Below the pieces are notes generated by a model that was not told the origin of the DNA, made no database searches, and saw nothing but the letters and a program-made list of their open reading frames with translations. Shown here piece by piece: positions 11,033 through 27,660 of a stretch of 64,000 nucleotides of DNA (within the stretch, counting starts at the first letter, position 1; every line of letters begins with the position of its first letter). The position numbers and the translations under genes were made by a program. Source of the stretch: Mucor racemosus (taxonomy: Eukaryota; Mucoromycota; Mucoromycetes; Mucorales; Mucoraceae); NCBI GenBank assembly GCA_027405735.1, contig JAPEHQ010000005.1, positions 1,240,001 to 1,304,000 on the forward strand, in the 5' to 3' direction.

Positions 11033-11218
11033 GTGGAGCTGTTTAAACATCCAAACAACGTCATTGATATTGCAGTAAAACGTGAAATAAAAAAAGCTTT
11101 GAAAAAGATACAGCTTAAATCCTTCTTTATTCAAAATATGGATAGTGTGCAATACGTCTATATTTCTATTCTATTTATATTAGTTGTGATTTTATTATAT
11201 CTTGGAGTTGCACCGTAA
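11033..11218 (+). CDS. Hypothetical 61-aa tail-anchored-like protein
   Basis: Short intron-less frame with a polar, Lys-rich first 40 residues and a C-terminal hydrophobic span (YISILFILVVILLYLGVA) ending three residues before the stop, the layout of a tail-anchored protein. No homologue recognised and no supporting promoter; may be fortuitous in AT-rich DNA. Confidence 0.2.
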   Translation: MELFKHPNNVIDIAVKREIKKALKKIQLKSFFIQNMDSVQYVYISILFILVVILLYLGVAP

Positions 11219-11967
11219 CTGTCAGTGATCTATCAGAATTAGGAATAACCGAATTACCAATTTAGGACATCTGTCAAATCGTGATGTTTAACATGCAAAT
11301 CAGACAATGCTGCATTTCATACGTCTATCATCATGCTACTATTAAATGATAGAAGCATGATTCCATCGTCTTCATGCAATATCCATATGTTTATTCTTTT
11401 TGGTAAAACAATTAGTTTGTTTGTGATTTAAAGTTTATATTGAGCTTCTTGATTTACATAATCAAGACGGTCTTTTAATGCCTGTTTTGACATATTTGCT
11501 AATGATCCGCATAGAGCAATCCTTATTTTGGTCTATGTGTTTCTTCAGTTTATTTTATGAACCAATTTGTTTTGTTTGTGATTCGATCTATTTTATTATA
11601 TGTTAAATTACTAATACTGTCTGTATTTACTGTTAAACTCATATTATCTCTATTTGAATATTAGAACATGGTTTTATATGAGATAACATTTAATTTCTTA
11701 TGTGGGAAAATAGTATCTTAGTACAGCACAGATATGTTGAAACATCAGTTCAAGCTAACATACCAATTAAAACAACAACATTGATTATGATGGTTTTGAC
11801 TCACCCACACTCGCTATTGACTTTATCCAAACGTACAGTACTTTAAAATTTGCCAAATGTACAACAAGTTTAAGAAAAACATAATATGAAGCAGCAAATA
11901 TAACCTCTAATTTGATCCGATTATTTTAAATCAAGTGTATACATGTGAGATTTTTATTTCAAATTAG
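11219..11967. other. Region downstream of the nucleoporin gene
   Basis: AT-rich, no supported gene and no repeat partner in the window. It holds the 3' end of the Nup155-type gene and, if that gene has a further C-terminal exon, would have to contain it; none was evident. Confidence 0.4.
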
Positions 11968-14900
11968 TTACTGGTTTACATTTTTTGCATCAGATACAAC
12001 CTCTGAGGGTATACCTGCTTCAATAAGCGTTAATTCAGCAAAATTTTCACCAAATTCAGCACATTTAGATTGTAAGACTTCGTAAATAATGTCTAGTCAT
12101 AAAAAAGAGAAATTGTTAGCATTTTCTATCAACATCTATATAAGAAATCAGACTTACAAACAGGGAAAGATGGGATAGATGGATAAAGACGTTTAGCTAG
12201 GGCTTTCAATTTTGACTGTACTTGTTCTTTGGTTGTATTGCATGATGTAATAATATTCTCCCAAGCAGCTTTTGCAAACTCCCAGTTGTATTCCTCTAAT
12301 ATACTCATCAAGCTTAATCCTTCCTCATATAATGATTGGGTATGAGCGCATTTTAACAAATCGTACTCGGGAATAAGTCGAGTGGCAAAATCTTGGAAAA
12401 TCTTCTTGTCTGGATTCTTTTGTTTGAGTAATGATTCATAAATCTCGTATTGCACCTGAGCAACCTTATATTTACGTTCGAAAGTTTGACATTTTTCTTT
12501 GCTGAATCCTTCGGCTTGTGGTAAATATTCACATGCTTTTTTCAAGGCTTGTACTCTAGGTAATAAACCGATTTGATCAGCTTCAGTCGCTAATTGATAT
12601 ATGGTATCAGCAGATTTGGCAAATTCATGTCGATGTGCATAATAAAGCTCAAGAAGTATCAAGCTCTTACGAAGATCAGTAATTTGCGTTTTGATAAAGG
12701 TAAAGACTGAAGGTATTTCCAAACTAGCCAAGATGTGATCATGTTCTTGTTCAAGAAGCCAGTTGTAAATAGCGAAATGGTAACGATCTGAATTTGTCAT
12801 TTCAAGTGCTTTCGTGATGACATTTATAGCGTATTTTTGGTCTTTTGTTTCTATTGCTTCCTTGATCACTTCAAGAACAATGGTTTGAACTTCATGAAAT
12901 TCTAAACTGTTACGAGAATAGCTTGTGAAAGCAAGGTCGATGGCTGCAATATGGTCTCCTAAATCAGAAAATTGATGTGCAAGTGTAGTAATACGCTGGA
13001 AATCGCAAATGTCAATAGCACTCTTAAAGTGTTGCAGACCTAATTTTAATGCTTGCTTTTTGTCGTTTTTGTCGGTATTATTGTGTGCAGCATATAAATT
13101 TTCAATACCCTAAATCAACATCAATATTAAAACGGATGATTTCTACTCAAAAGCACTTCATGTTACCTTGAAATAAATCACATTTTCTTTGCCTAAAATA
13201 GCTGAGCAATCACTGCTTAAAAAGTTGCCAATAAAGTTATAATTATTGGAAGCATTTGCTAATTTTGATGTCTTTATAGCTGTATATACAATATTTTGGG
13301 CTAATTTAGCACCATGTTCTGTCGTAACGAACTCACAGAATGTACAACTAGGCGAATGTTTATCAAGTCTAATTAAAAAAAAAAAATATCAGCATTGAAT
13401 CACTGCAAATAGAATTTACCAATTTTTTTTTTACCTTGCCGCAATTTGTTCCCAATCTAAATCATTTACAAAACATATAAATGAGATGGATTCGATTGTA
13501 GCCAACACAAAATCCATGACATCCTAAGGATAAAAATATCAATGAGCGAATTCCTATTATAATATCAAATATAAATTACCGTTGTTGGGATTTGGTATTG
13601 TTGATATAAATTAAGGAGTTCTTTAAGGCGTCTTTGAACTGCCAAAAAATTCTCTTTTGGGACTCTATCAAATATCGATTAGATTTTATAAACCATTATA
13701 TACCTAAACATATACCTACTTTTCTGACTTAATATTTACTGCCCATATATCTTTTACTATGCGAGCAAAATAGAGTAACAACCCTTCTTGTCGAACAATT
13801 GATTGACGAATAAAGTCAACAGCATGTGGAGTTTGTCTAGGTGAACATGCCAATACATGAGCTACGTAACAGGTTTCAATACCACCATAACGTTGCACAA
13901 AAGTATTCAAATGTGCAGGTGAAAGTGATCTTAATGCACTTTCTAAATAATCAGCAATATGTTGTTTGTTGTAGCGAGTAATACCTCGATTTGTTAAGGT
14001 TGAAATTTGACGATCTGGAGTATCAAATGACTCCAATGTTGATTTTAATTTGAATTTACTCTGTCTTTGCCCTTCTTCTATAATAGACCACACTTTACTA
14101 TCTAACAATTCGTGATATAAATCTTCTACAAGGACAGGATTTGAATCAACAACTGATGCAAAGCTGATATTTGTCAAGACTAAATAATGCTTTTCTGATT
14201 TAGAAAGAACTGAAGCAAAGATACCTTGCTGATAAAAGGATAAATCAGCGTGTTGGTCAGTCAAATTGTTAAATAAAATGGAGCCTGGTAATGGGGGCGC
14301 TGATCGGGTGAATGTGAGTTTGATATCTGGATATTCATTCTGAAAAAAAAGACGATCTCCATTCTTTGCAACTGCCATGATACTAGGTTTTTTGGTATCT
14401 TGAACAAGATGAATTGACTCTAAATTTTCCCCCATGTAGCGTTGCAATGGTGCATAACGAATTCCTTCAATCGCAGCAACATGAATACTGGAATCTGATA
14501 ATAACATATATAATAAATTATCCGCATCGTCTAACACCAAGGATTTCAAACTAGCTACAGGAGGTGATTTAAAGAACATTGTCAAATAACGCAATACAGG
14601 ATTCATTGTATGACAAGTAAGGTTGCCGTCAGTTGGAATATCATCGTTATTACTAAAAACAAGATTTAATTCGTACAAATGTCCATCATCACCCTTCATA
14701 AAAACCCTTTTAGTGTCCCTTGTTGTAACAATATTAGACATGACAACACCAGTTGAATTTACTACGACACCGGTTGCTAATTGTATTTTGTGTTCACCTT
14801 CTTGAATAGTGTGTAAATAAATGTAATTTCGAGTTGAGACAACTAATTGATTTTGAGTAGTAAATGTTGCAATGTCGACATGTTCAATAACTTCACTTGA

Positions 14901-15291
14901 ATCATATCTGAATACTTTTGAATCCTTCTTGATAAAATTCCACAAATATAATGCTGTTCCTCTACACAACCAAACATAATTTATAGCTTTTAAGAAACCA
15001 AGCTTGTAATCACTACGGGGCTCTATAAAAGAAGTCATTGAATACAACTTTTCCAGCACATTTTCTTGTATAATCCTTACGTTCAATTTGCCTGGCAATT
15101 TCTTCAGGAAAAGCTACAGTTGTGTTTTTATAAAATGCATGTTCATTGTCTGTACAATATTGCGATAAAGTTGATCCTTGCATATACAAATCAAAGTCTA
15201 CATGGTTTTGATCTTTTTCATTGAGATCTTTTACTTGTTTATCGAAATTGGAAAATATTGGGTTTATAGGATGCTCAAAAGTGTTATTCAT
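11968..15291 (-). CDS. Nucleoporin of the Nup155/Nup170 family
   Basis: Inner-ring scaffold nucleoporin of the nuclear pore. Seven exons: 15291-15081, 15022-13720, 13664-13580, 13523-13435, 13368-13167, 13109-12158, 12092-11968; about 988 residues, all joins in frame with GT..AG introns of 55-70 nt. The N-terminal half is the beta-propeller, including the family signature WLCRGTALYLWNF. The middle has IETCYVAHVLACSP, and the C-terminal alpha-solenoid has YHFAIYNWLLEQ and EGLSLMSILEEYNWEFAKAAW. The first intron (15023-15080) is inferred because the frame otherwise stops at 15013. Fungal and animal members are usually about 1300-1500 residues. Here the solenoid ends soon after the segment equivalent to human ..NEIGVPLPRL, so the C-terminus appears short or a last exon was missed. 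Confidence 0.88.
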
Positions 15292-17182
15292 GTCGACACT
15301 TTATTGTTGTTTGTAGGATGGAAACTTGACCTTTAGTTCATTCGAGGCGCGTTTTTATCCTCAAATTTTTTAAAAAGGTGACTTTGATAAATGTTGGAAT
15401 ATGTATACTTGTGTAGGCATATCAATGAATCTACATTTATGCGGGAAACTAAACATATCAATCAGTTGGCAACATAATCTGGGAAGGTTGGCATGGAAAG
15501 ATGTTGCTCTTATTACTATTATATTGATACTATTATGAAGCAAACTTACTGTATTCGTATAGACATTTTGGTGCTTTGATTTCAAGTACATCATGCTCAT
15601 TAAAATGCATGGCCGAGCCAAAACCAATTTGAGATCATTCAAGGCATGCCATGGGGATAAGCCTTTTATTGTATAAAGAATTTGTGTAAATCTAATTCTC
15701 TATAAAAGAAGGCTACTGCTGTGAAGACTGATTCGTGTTGATAAATTAGATATGCAACAGCCTTGTTGTCGAGTAACAATCCTTGGGAAAAAAAAGAGGA
15801 TTGCAACGGAAATTTCGATTCTTAGCCTATCGTATAAAGAATTGCAAATAATTCTATTTCGTCTTTAAATTAAGGTTATGTAATATTTGACTTAATCAAA
15901 TTAATAGAAAACATGCCTAGTTTATTCTTCGGTTTTTATTTGCTCTAATAACTTGGAGGCAGCTTCCCTTTGAAGCAATTGCTTCAAGTTTTGAAAGCAT
16001 AATTTTATGGAGAATTTGGATTCAAATGCCGATGGGATTTTTAGTTGCCAGATCGTCCAAAAATATCATTTTCGAAAAACCTCATCATTTTTTGGCAGAT
16101 TTCTCCAAAAATTACTATGTAAATCTATATAGCTTTATAATTTATCCAAGTACAACTTTTAATTCTGCGTCGGCTGGTACTAATAGCTCAACATTTTCTC
16201 ACCAAAAATTTTACGCAATTTCGAAAAATAGAAATAACAGTTATTTGCAAAAAAGTCCATTTTAAGGATAATTAGCAGCCAAATAAATGTTTTTGTATAA
16301 ATCTGTAAAAAATTCAGGTCATTTTGAGCTTAGGAAAGGTATAGTAAAAAGTCCCATTTTCGGGGTCAAAATGCCGATAATGTGATTTTTGTCGATTTTT
16401 GCCTATATCTGTAAGGGTTGAGAGGTCGATATGAATCATGTTTTTCATCACCTAAAAAATTTGGAATAAAAAATATAGAAACAAGGAATGTGATCTAAGA
16501 AATGCTTTTGGCCAATTTTGAGCTTCAGATTTGTGCAAAAAGTGCATAAAACAATTCTTTAAAAATATTATTTTTTGTAGGTTTTGGCTATTTTGTGCAT
16601 AATTGAGGATAAATACTCTATAATATGAATGCATTTTGATCTTTTGGTTCATTCATTTGATCAACAAGGATTATATATTGTTGATATTTTTTTTCATTTC
16701 TCATTAAAGTGGCATATTTCTCCAGCGTGCTCCGAGTATGATAAACACCAATTTATTCAATGAGCGCCTTTGGTTAATGAAACCAATACTCACATGCGTT
16801 GAAACAGGTTTGATAACCTCATGTCAAAATATACTGCTAAAAATGCCTTTGTTTGTAGCACATTTTATGCAGTATCTTGATAAATTTGAAAAAAAACTTA
16901 AATAGCACATTTAGCAGTAAATTGAGGAAAGAGCCTTCCACGCATAGAATGTTTCAAAATTTTGATTTATCGAATCATTGAATTGAGAGCACTAGATCAG
17001 AAGCCATATAATTATGAAACTGGTAGAAAAAAAGAATATTTATTTATAAATGTTATTGTATAACCACACCAGCTGTGTAAAAAGGGTGTGCTATTTATAT
17101 GTGTGAAGCGTATATATGCAATACAGAAAAAAATGGGTATGATTAACGTATGTATAATGTATATATAAAAATGAATCTAGAT
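15292..17182. other. Intergenic between nucleoporin and transporter genes
   Basis: About 1.9 kb of AT-rich sequence. It holds the 5' flank of the minus-strand nucleoporin gene and the 3' flank of the minus-strand transporter. The middle (16020-16660) has the texture of old non-coding repeat but no clear partner in the window. No gene supported. Confidence 0.5.
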
Positions 17183-19646
17183 TTAGCCAAATACATCAGT
17201 TCCTAAACCAAGCATCGTCAAATCGTAAATGATCATAAATAAAATAGAAATAGACAAGGCACTACATGCAACAATGGCTAAATAGAACGGATTAAACCAT
17301 GATTTCGGTTCAAAGGCAATGAAGCGGTCCAATTTGGCAGACTCTTCCTGTGATTCTTGTTTCTTATCTTCATCGTTGTTATTATTCGGAGCAACAGCAG
17401 GTGATTTAAAAGAAAATACGCTAGCCAACATGGAAGAATGATGCGAATTGATAGGTCTAATAGGTGATTGAGGGGAAGCAACGGTAATTTCAGGCGAACG
17501 GGGGGAAGATGGATTCATGGGAACAGATAACTTATCCAAATAAGGTGTTGATGGTGCTGAAGTTCTAGAATTATTCTTTTCTGCCTTTGATAAATTGGGA
17601 GATGCGGGAAGACTTGATGGGAATGCCAATTTTGTAGAAGCATCAGATGGAGGATGAGATATTCCAAGACCATTAGTTGATGGCTTATTATTGTCTCCAT
17701 CACCAACATTACCAGGTACTGAAGAAGCAAAATCGCTACTATAAATAATTGTGGGTAAGCCACCTTTATCTAATACAGGCGAATAGGCAGAAGCGGCAAC
17801 TTCCATTTGACTATGTTTAGATGGTCTAATACTTGATCTTCTAATTGAAATTGAATAGTTATCGTCAGGATTAAACATACGAACGTCATTATTATCGGGA
17901 TTCTGTAATATGGGAGATGGAGGCGCTAATTGATGGTGAACAATTGAATATTTGTCATTTTGATGAGTTTGTTTTTCATCTGTTTCTGTATTTATCGGCT
18001 CAACGGAAGCAATATATTTTCTAGATACAAAATACAGAATGAACGGTAAAATAAAATTGCAAGTCTATAAATGATTTTAGTATTCAAATCAATCTAAAAA
18101 TACTATACTATACTTACAGACTGAAAGAATAAACTACTCCAATTTTGAATTGTATTAACCCAATCTTTTGTCTGTAATGGACTGTAAGAAGAAAAAATCA
18201 ATATAAACCAATGTAAATCAATATAAGCATTTTAAGCAGATCAACTTACATACAAACCAACCAAGGAAGTAAATTCGACCAAAATAATGCCCATGATGGA
18301 CTACAAATTTCACCACGAAGCAAATTTGATCGAATGACAATAGTAAAAACGGGGATTGAAGTAATCAAGGCACAAACAGGAAACAAATAAGCAGTTACTA
18401 CGGAAGCAGTAGACCCTATAAACAAATATGCAATGTTTTAATAAATAAAGTTATATTTGTGTGTAATACACACTAACCATGTGCACTTAAAATTGCTAAA
18501 ATATCACTATTAGCGTCCATTTGGTATGCCATTGCACCACAAATACCTATATTTATACAAATTATCAGTATTCAATACCAAACTAGTAAGATAGTGCATG
18601 TATTTTACCAAGCAATATATAGAAAATAGTGGATATAATAACTGAAACCCACATACAGCGATGAATATTAACATTTGGTTCTAAACTATTAACCCATGAA
18701 GGAATCTAAATAGAAAGTATCTCAGTATCATTGATTCAATTGAATAATGTAATACTTACTGTAGTAATAAAACTGTAATTGAATATGACTATACCAAGTA
18801 CCATAGAAGAATTACTTCCGCTTGCAGGTAAAAGTGAAGTATCTAAACCTTCTTGACCAAAAGCAACTGTCCATTGAATTAAAATACCAACTAGTACAAT
18901 AAAAGATGTCATTTGAACTGCAATATTCTCTACCAAACTAAAGAAACCTAAAGGAATCACAAGTACGGCAGTAAGGAGATATCCAAATGTGAAAATGAAG
19001 TAATCATCAGTAGGAAAAGGCGAATTGCCGTCAATGCCAGATGATTCAGAAACACAGAACCAACCACCAGGATAAACTCCTAAACCACATGTGCCATGAA
19101 AGATAGTTATAAGCATACTATCAAATGTCTGGAAACAATATATTAATTTGTATTATAAAATAATTCAATAATAAAAAAGACTTACTTGTGCTGCAATAAT
19201 GATACTTGCAATATTGATAGATTGCAATGATAGAAAGAGCATAACTTGAAAGAAATAATGATATTTTGTACCCAAATAAACTTGAGCAATAGTAGTTAAT
19301 TCAACTTTAGCTTGGAATTTCTCATTGCCACGGATATTAGATAATGCTTCACAAACGAATAGAGCAGAGCAACCTGATAAGAATGCTACAACGATGAATA
19401 TGAATACAGGAGCAGCCCAGCCAGACTAACGTAATAGATAATGTTGGCATTTCATTGAAGATATAATATAATATAATAGTAAACATACCTGTTGGAATAA
19501 TGCTGGAATAGTAGATAAACCAGGTCCCTATATAACAGTTCAATACGTCAAAATTTAGTTGCATGTACATGCAAACAACTTACAGTCATTGAAGATACTA
19601 ATAAAGCAGTGCTACCAAAGCTACCGATGCCTTTTACTGTGGACAT
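17183..19646 (-). CDS. Transmembrane amino-acid transporter-like protein (Aa_trans type)
   Basis: Nine exons: 19646-19584, 19527-19489, 19425-19186, 19128-18760, 18705-18609, 18546-18478, 18415-18250, 18181-18118, 18064-17183; 662 residues with all joins in frame. The start MSTVKGIGSFGSTALLVSSM leads directly into the first helix and GPGLSTIPALFQQSGW, as in the AAAP/SLC36-38 fold. About ten further hydrophobic spans follow. After YFVSRKYIAS there is a Ser/Pro/Asn-rich soluble segment of roughly 220 residues, and then one last span (FYLAIVACSALSISILFMII) at the C-terminus. That long loop before the final helix is unusual in length and probably cytoplasmic and regulatory. Substrate cannot be read from sequence; probable plasma or vacuolar membrane H+-coupled amino-acid transport is inferred from the family. 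Confidence 0.82.
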
Positions 19647-21183
19647 TTTATCTATGTATATTTAAAGAAAAAGCGACTTAATGGTTTGATAAATGAAGTT
19701 TTTTTGCATAGATATGCCTTTATATATATATATATATCTTTTTGATTTGCCTTTTTTCCGTCATTTTCCAACAATTTTTGGTAAGACTATTCAGGGTAAA
19801 TACGACCATATAAAGTATTTAAATTGTTTCGAATTTTGTGCTACAACATTTACGCATTTTACTCGTTTGTCTATGGTAATGTTCCTCTCTATTTATAAAT
19901 TACTCATTTGTTGAAATTACTAAAATAGAGTTGTTTAGTGCTATCAAAAACATTCTATTGTTTTATTATATAAAATCATATTAATTTCAAAAGAAATGTT
20001 GCAAAATTTACAAAAAAAAGAACAAGGTCATTGGCCTTGTTTGTATAAGTTTATCAGATGAATGATACATCAAAAAAAAAAAAAAAAAAAAAAAAAAAGA
20101 CAAACTCAGGGGGTAAAATAAACAAATATATCGTTCTTTTTCCCTTCGCCTTCAATACCTCCTGTCATTTTTTTTCTACACAGTTGAGAACATGTTTCAA
20201 ACAATTTAGAATAATAAACAAAGAATACGATAAGAAAAAAAAAAACATAAGGTCATATTTTGTTTCTCTGTTTTTCTTTATGATTTATGTAACCAAATAA
20301 AAGAGAACAAGGACAACAGTGCATAGTATCTAGAATAATGATGGTGCTGCTAGAAAAGTCGAGATTTTCATAAAAATGGAATGGCAAATATCCGATCCGT
20401 TGGAATAGTTTCTCTAAAGAACGCTTAATATCATGTATTTTTGAGAAGAAAAAAAAACTTAAATAATATTAACATGCCAATAAATAGATCACGAATATTT
20501 ATTATACTTTTTATTTGGTAAAAAGAAATAGAATTACAATTGTTTAAAGATGTAAATAAGAAATTCCTATCAATTTTGCACTATAATTTAAACTCCGACA
20601 TTTTCCACCAAAAAACGGTAAATCTCACTAAGCTGAATGTTTTCTTTTATAATATGCTTGAAATTATTAATAGTTTTAAAAAAAAAATCCCCATGTAAAT
20701 TAAACATGTGAAAAAATAGTCTTATATAGACAGATCCAAGTTTATTATATGAAATATAGAGAAAAAACTTTTTGAAGATGAAAATAGTGTATTTTATCCA
20801 CTTTTGCAAGTGCGACTTTTGTTTGCTGTTAGTTTGTAAAGTTCTTTTGAATGAGAAAACCACGAGAAACGTCACTCACCTTCATGCCCAATCATAGCCA
20901 TTACAAGTAATGGGGAAGAAAGGTTTTTTTTTTAAAGATTTTAGACAGGACAGAGGGATTTCATTTAACAAGTTTGTCGTTAGGGTATTTATTACTTGAT
21001 TAGCCATTTTTCTTTTTAAAAAGAAAGAGAAAAAAAGTAACACATAGACATAACGGTTTAATTGAAGCATTCTTTTTTTTTCTTAATATAATATCGCAAA
21101 TCAAGAAAAAAAAAATTTGATTAATTTGAATTTTTCTCTCACCTTTTTTTATTTGCATACATATACACCCTTTTAATAATATT
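19647..21183. other. Divergent promoter region, transporter / PP4R3
   Basis: Shared 5' region of the minus-strand transporter and plus-strand PP4R3 genes. Contains an A24-type homopolymer at about 20070-20100 and other poly-A/T runs, consistent with nucleosome-depleted fungal promoters. The short frames inside lack coding character. Confidence 0.5.
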
Positions 21184-24477
<3,294 letters not shown>

Positions 24478-24554
24478 ATTCATATCAAAAACCAAAAAAT
24501 TCAATAATTATAATAAAATTTATATACACAATTTATATATATGTATATATATAT

Positions 24555-24971
24555 TTACACATTTACGAAATCTTTATTCATTTGATAAACCATTATAAGG
24601 ATTGAGATGTCATCTAATCCTTCTTTTTCTTCTTCTTGGTATTCACAATGGGCAGAAAAGAAGGATGGTGTCATTGTTCTAGTATCTACAGATAGTTTAG
24701 GTTTTTTACTATTTACGATGGAATCTAGTTCTGGATCTACACTACGTCTAGATGAATTTGGAATCATTGACAGGTCCAGTGGCTTGATAAAGGGCCTTGA
24801 CTGCTTTGTTTGATTGTTTATGGTTGTGGTGTTGACAGGTGGTGGTAAAGATGCTGTTGGAGCAAATGTATACATGTATGAGGATGAACAATAAGATCTA
24901 TCGTATTCAACGGGGCTATATGTAGTCCAAATTGTAGGTTCTTCAGTATGAAATTGTACGGATTTTGACAT
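24555..24971 (-). CDS. Small protein with KSVQF and EYDRS motifs (paralogue 1)
   Basis: 138 residues, no intron, starting MSKSVQF. Shares with the gene at 31338-31748 the opening MSKSV[QR]F, a TTYSxxEYDRS motif, a central IKPL[DN]LS[MI]IPNS segment followed by RR, then KKPKL and TP[SL]FFS. KSVxF fits the RVxF docking consensus for protein phosphatase 1, so a PP1-binding role is possible but is inference. Convergent with PP4R3; the stop codons are about 80 bases apart. The start is chosen by paralogue alignment, although an in-frame Met exists 26 codons upstream. Low complexity; function unknown. Confidence 0.65.
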   Translation of the reverse strand: MSKSVQFHTEEPTIWTTYSPVEYDRSYCSSSYMYTFAPTASLPPPVNTTTINNQTKQSRPFIKPLDLSMIPNSSRRSVDPELDSIVNSKKPKLSVDTRTMTPSFFSAHCEYQEEEKEGLDDISILIMVYQMNKDFVNV

Positions 24972-25049
24972 TTGAAAAAGAAAATGAGAAAGAAAGAAAG
25001 AAAGATGCCAAAAGACAGAAAGATCTTCAATGTTTAAATATAGCTGCAT

Positions 25050-25794
25050 GGTTGGAACTATAAATAGTTTTCTTTTTTCTGTTTAATTTAGGTACCAATT
25101 ATTTGATTATGATTGGTCTGTTGATTTCAGGGATTCTTTATAATTCGTTGATCTTAACCAAATACAGATTCCTGTACAACAATGATTCCAGAATAGAAGC
25201 AATACCCTTTTTCATTAAACATCGACAAAGTAAATGGTCAATAACGTGTTATATTTACTATTGCGTTTTTTATGGACATGACAAATATGTCGTTATCGCA
25301 TACACCAAAATAAAACAAAATGTCGCGTTCATAATCCAAACATGGCTATATACTATGCATGGTATCTGAAAATTTGCTAAGAAATTCTCCATTACATTAA
25401 GAAGATAAAATACTAATGCCATCCAAATCACAATAATCCCAGTAGATTGAATAAGCTAGGTATAATATTTTGTAAAGTTTCTTTTGCGGCTCGGAGCACA
25501 AAACATCAATGTATTCTGTGATTTCAATAAATTTTGCTCAAAACTTCCTACTATAATAAACTTTCGATTGCAAATGTTGAAAAAACCAAAAAAATTGAAG
25601 AATACATGCAGAATATCCAAACGTAACTTTTTTGGCATTAATTTGTCTATAGCTATTTAAAGTAATATTTAAAATCCAATGTTTTTTTTTGAAAAATAGA
25701 GGTAGAACATATTGCACTACAATTTTGATAATACATAAACAAGAGGTTTTCGATAACTGTCATTTCCATAAATGCTGATTTTGGTTAATTTGGT
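25050..25794. other. Intergenic, upstream of small paralogue 1
   Basis: AT-rich with no supported gene. Short frames on both strands lack any recognisable motif. Marks the left edge of the retroelement debris that separates the two small paralogues. Confidence 0.4.
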
Positions 25795-25799
25795 GTTAT

Positions 25800-26030
25800 T
25801 GAGAGTTTATGAATACACAAAATCTTATTTATAGAAAGAATAATAATAAAGACTAATAACATTTATCATGGAGAACGTAAGATTTATTACTAGAAAAACT
25901 AATGATAAAAGAAAGAACCAAGAGCTTCTAGGTTTTGGTTTAAAAGATTGTTTATAAGGATCATATATCAATATGAATTAGAAATAGAATTGTCTCTAAA
26001 ATGGCTGTTTAATATCCTCAAAAACCAACA
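25800..26030 (+). mobile_element. Solo LTR, family J, complete
   Basis: 231 bp from TGAGAGTTTATG to AAACCAACA, flanked by the 5-bp duplication GTTAT (25795-25799 and 26031-26035). Closely similar to the J LTR at 28958-29450 once the nested LTR there is removed (230 bp). No internal retrotransposon sequence adjoins it, so it is a solo LTR. Confidence 0.85.
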
Positions 26031-26062
26031 GTTATTTCTAATTTGAAATGGTCTGTCAAGTA

Positions 26063-26128
26063 GCATTGGTGTCGAACCAGATTTTGCCAGCTAAATTTAC
26101 TAATATAAGCTTGGCTTGACAACATCCC
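26063..26128 (-). mobile_element. 66-bp TA-flanked hairpin MITE, copy 2
   Basis: Same length and ends as copy 1 but inverted: GCATTGGTGTCGAACC at the left, TTGACAACATCCC at the right, TA on both sides. Lies 28 bases right of the J solo LTR's TSD. Confidence 0.78.
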
Positions 26129-27364
26129 TACTGCCAAGTGCCAAGGCATAGGCCTCACTGAAAAAAGTGAGCAGTTGATACCCACGATTTAACCAGGAAA
26201 TCAAGCAATAGAATGCTAACATAATAAATATGGATACTGTTGTAGCTGTTGCATATATTTTGAAACTTTCAGACCATGCGAAACAATATTCATTGATTAC
26301 AAATTACAAACATTTTTAGGAAGTTTAATTTTTAAGCAGAGGAAGAGAGCTTTTTTTTAAAAATTGTACTAAACTCCTTTAAAAATAAACTTTAGTTAAT
26401 AAAATCAAGATATGTCATTTTTATATTTATTATATATTAAATGCAATTTTAAAATTAAATATTAAATTGTTATTTGATTTTATAAAAAAATTCAAAGAAT
26501 ATCTGAAACAACTCATCATACAAAAATGTAGAAAAAAAAGCATGCATTTTCATTTCTTCATTTTTACAGCAACTCGGAGAGGCTGCAATTTCTCAATTCT
26601 GTGGATAAACACTAGAGATAATACCTACCATTATCACAACATTACAACGAGAGCTCATTTGGATACATATTCTTCGTCGAGAACTAGTGACCTTATTGAC
26701 CTTAGTAGGCGTAAATAGCGTAGCAGATGACCAACTTGTTGTTCAAACTTACTGCATGCACAATGCCCCGCCCGTGGAAGCTAGTATCATTTGAGATGCT
26801 TGTAGTACTTATTTATACCTATATCTATAAATATAGTGGCAGCTTACTTGGTTCAGTATTCATAGAGACTATAAATTTTTAATTTTTTTCAATAAAAGTG
26901 CGCAGTAAACTATAGGCTATCGTGTAGGTGCACTTTAGCAATCATTTTCTCGTCGACCCACAGTAGTTTGTGGAAGTTATTGCCCTTTGAGATCAGCGTG
27001 TCAAAGTCAAAGATGTATAACTATTCTCATGTAAATTTAAAAGTTAGTAGGATGGAAATTTACAGATAGGGCTTTTGTTGTCGGGTTTTTACGGTTATAA
27101 AAAAGTATATTTCAGATGGTTTTTAGATTGTTTTCGAATTTTTCGCCCAATTTTGCATCGAATTATATCAAATCTTCAAGATGTACCTTTACACTACAGG
27201 CCATTTGAAATGTCAAAAGAGTCTATATAAATAATCTTGCCAGAATATTACACTTTTATTAACAATACATCCTTTGGATGTATTTATATACATTAATTAT
27301 AACTATTACTAGGGTTTTACTATCTAAGAATATGATGTAAGTCAATGATCCACATTGATTTACT
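26129..27364. other. Repeat-rich intergenic, nothing assigned
   Basis: No supported gene. The 83-codon frame at 26467-26718 has no recognisable motif. No clear partner in the window for most of it. Confidence 0.35.
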
Positions 27365-27660
27365 GTAACTAGGATTTCACAAACAACGCATCGTATTACG
27401 GTTAACCGAGTTTGACTGCTTTAACGGGCCGTTTTTTATGCAAACTCGAATGAGGGTATTCGAGTTTCTTCTTTTCTTTTTTTATTAGCTAAGCTCGAAA
27501 ACAGGATTGAAAAAATACTTCAAGTTGTGAAACTGTCAAATATGCTATTATCGATTCATAATCCCATATTAACTTGACAAGGTTGCTATTAACAGCCTCC
27601 TTAAGGCAAACCAATACTTGCTCCCACCCCGTTTTTTATCTGGGTTACAAAAGAACGGGC
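27365..27660 (+). repeat. Dispersed repeat H, copy 1
   Basis: Matches 40003-40282: CTAGGATTTCACAAACAAC..., then the GTTAACCGAGTTTG-type patch (GGTTAACC here) followed by ACGGGC and a T run, then CTTCAAGTTGTGAAA and TTAACTTGACAAGGTT. Followed here by an extra block with CGGGCCGTTTT and CGAATCGAA repeats. Non-coding. Confidence 0.7.

Noticed and set aside
14623..14805. 60-codon + frame inside the nucleoporin gene
   Set aside because: Antisense to a well-supported exon; no motif.
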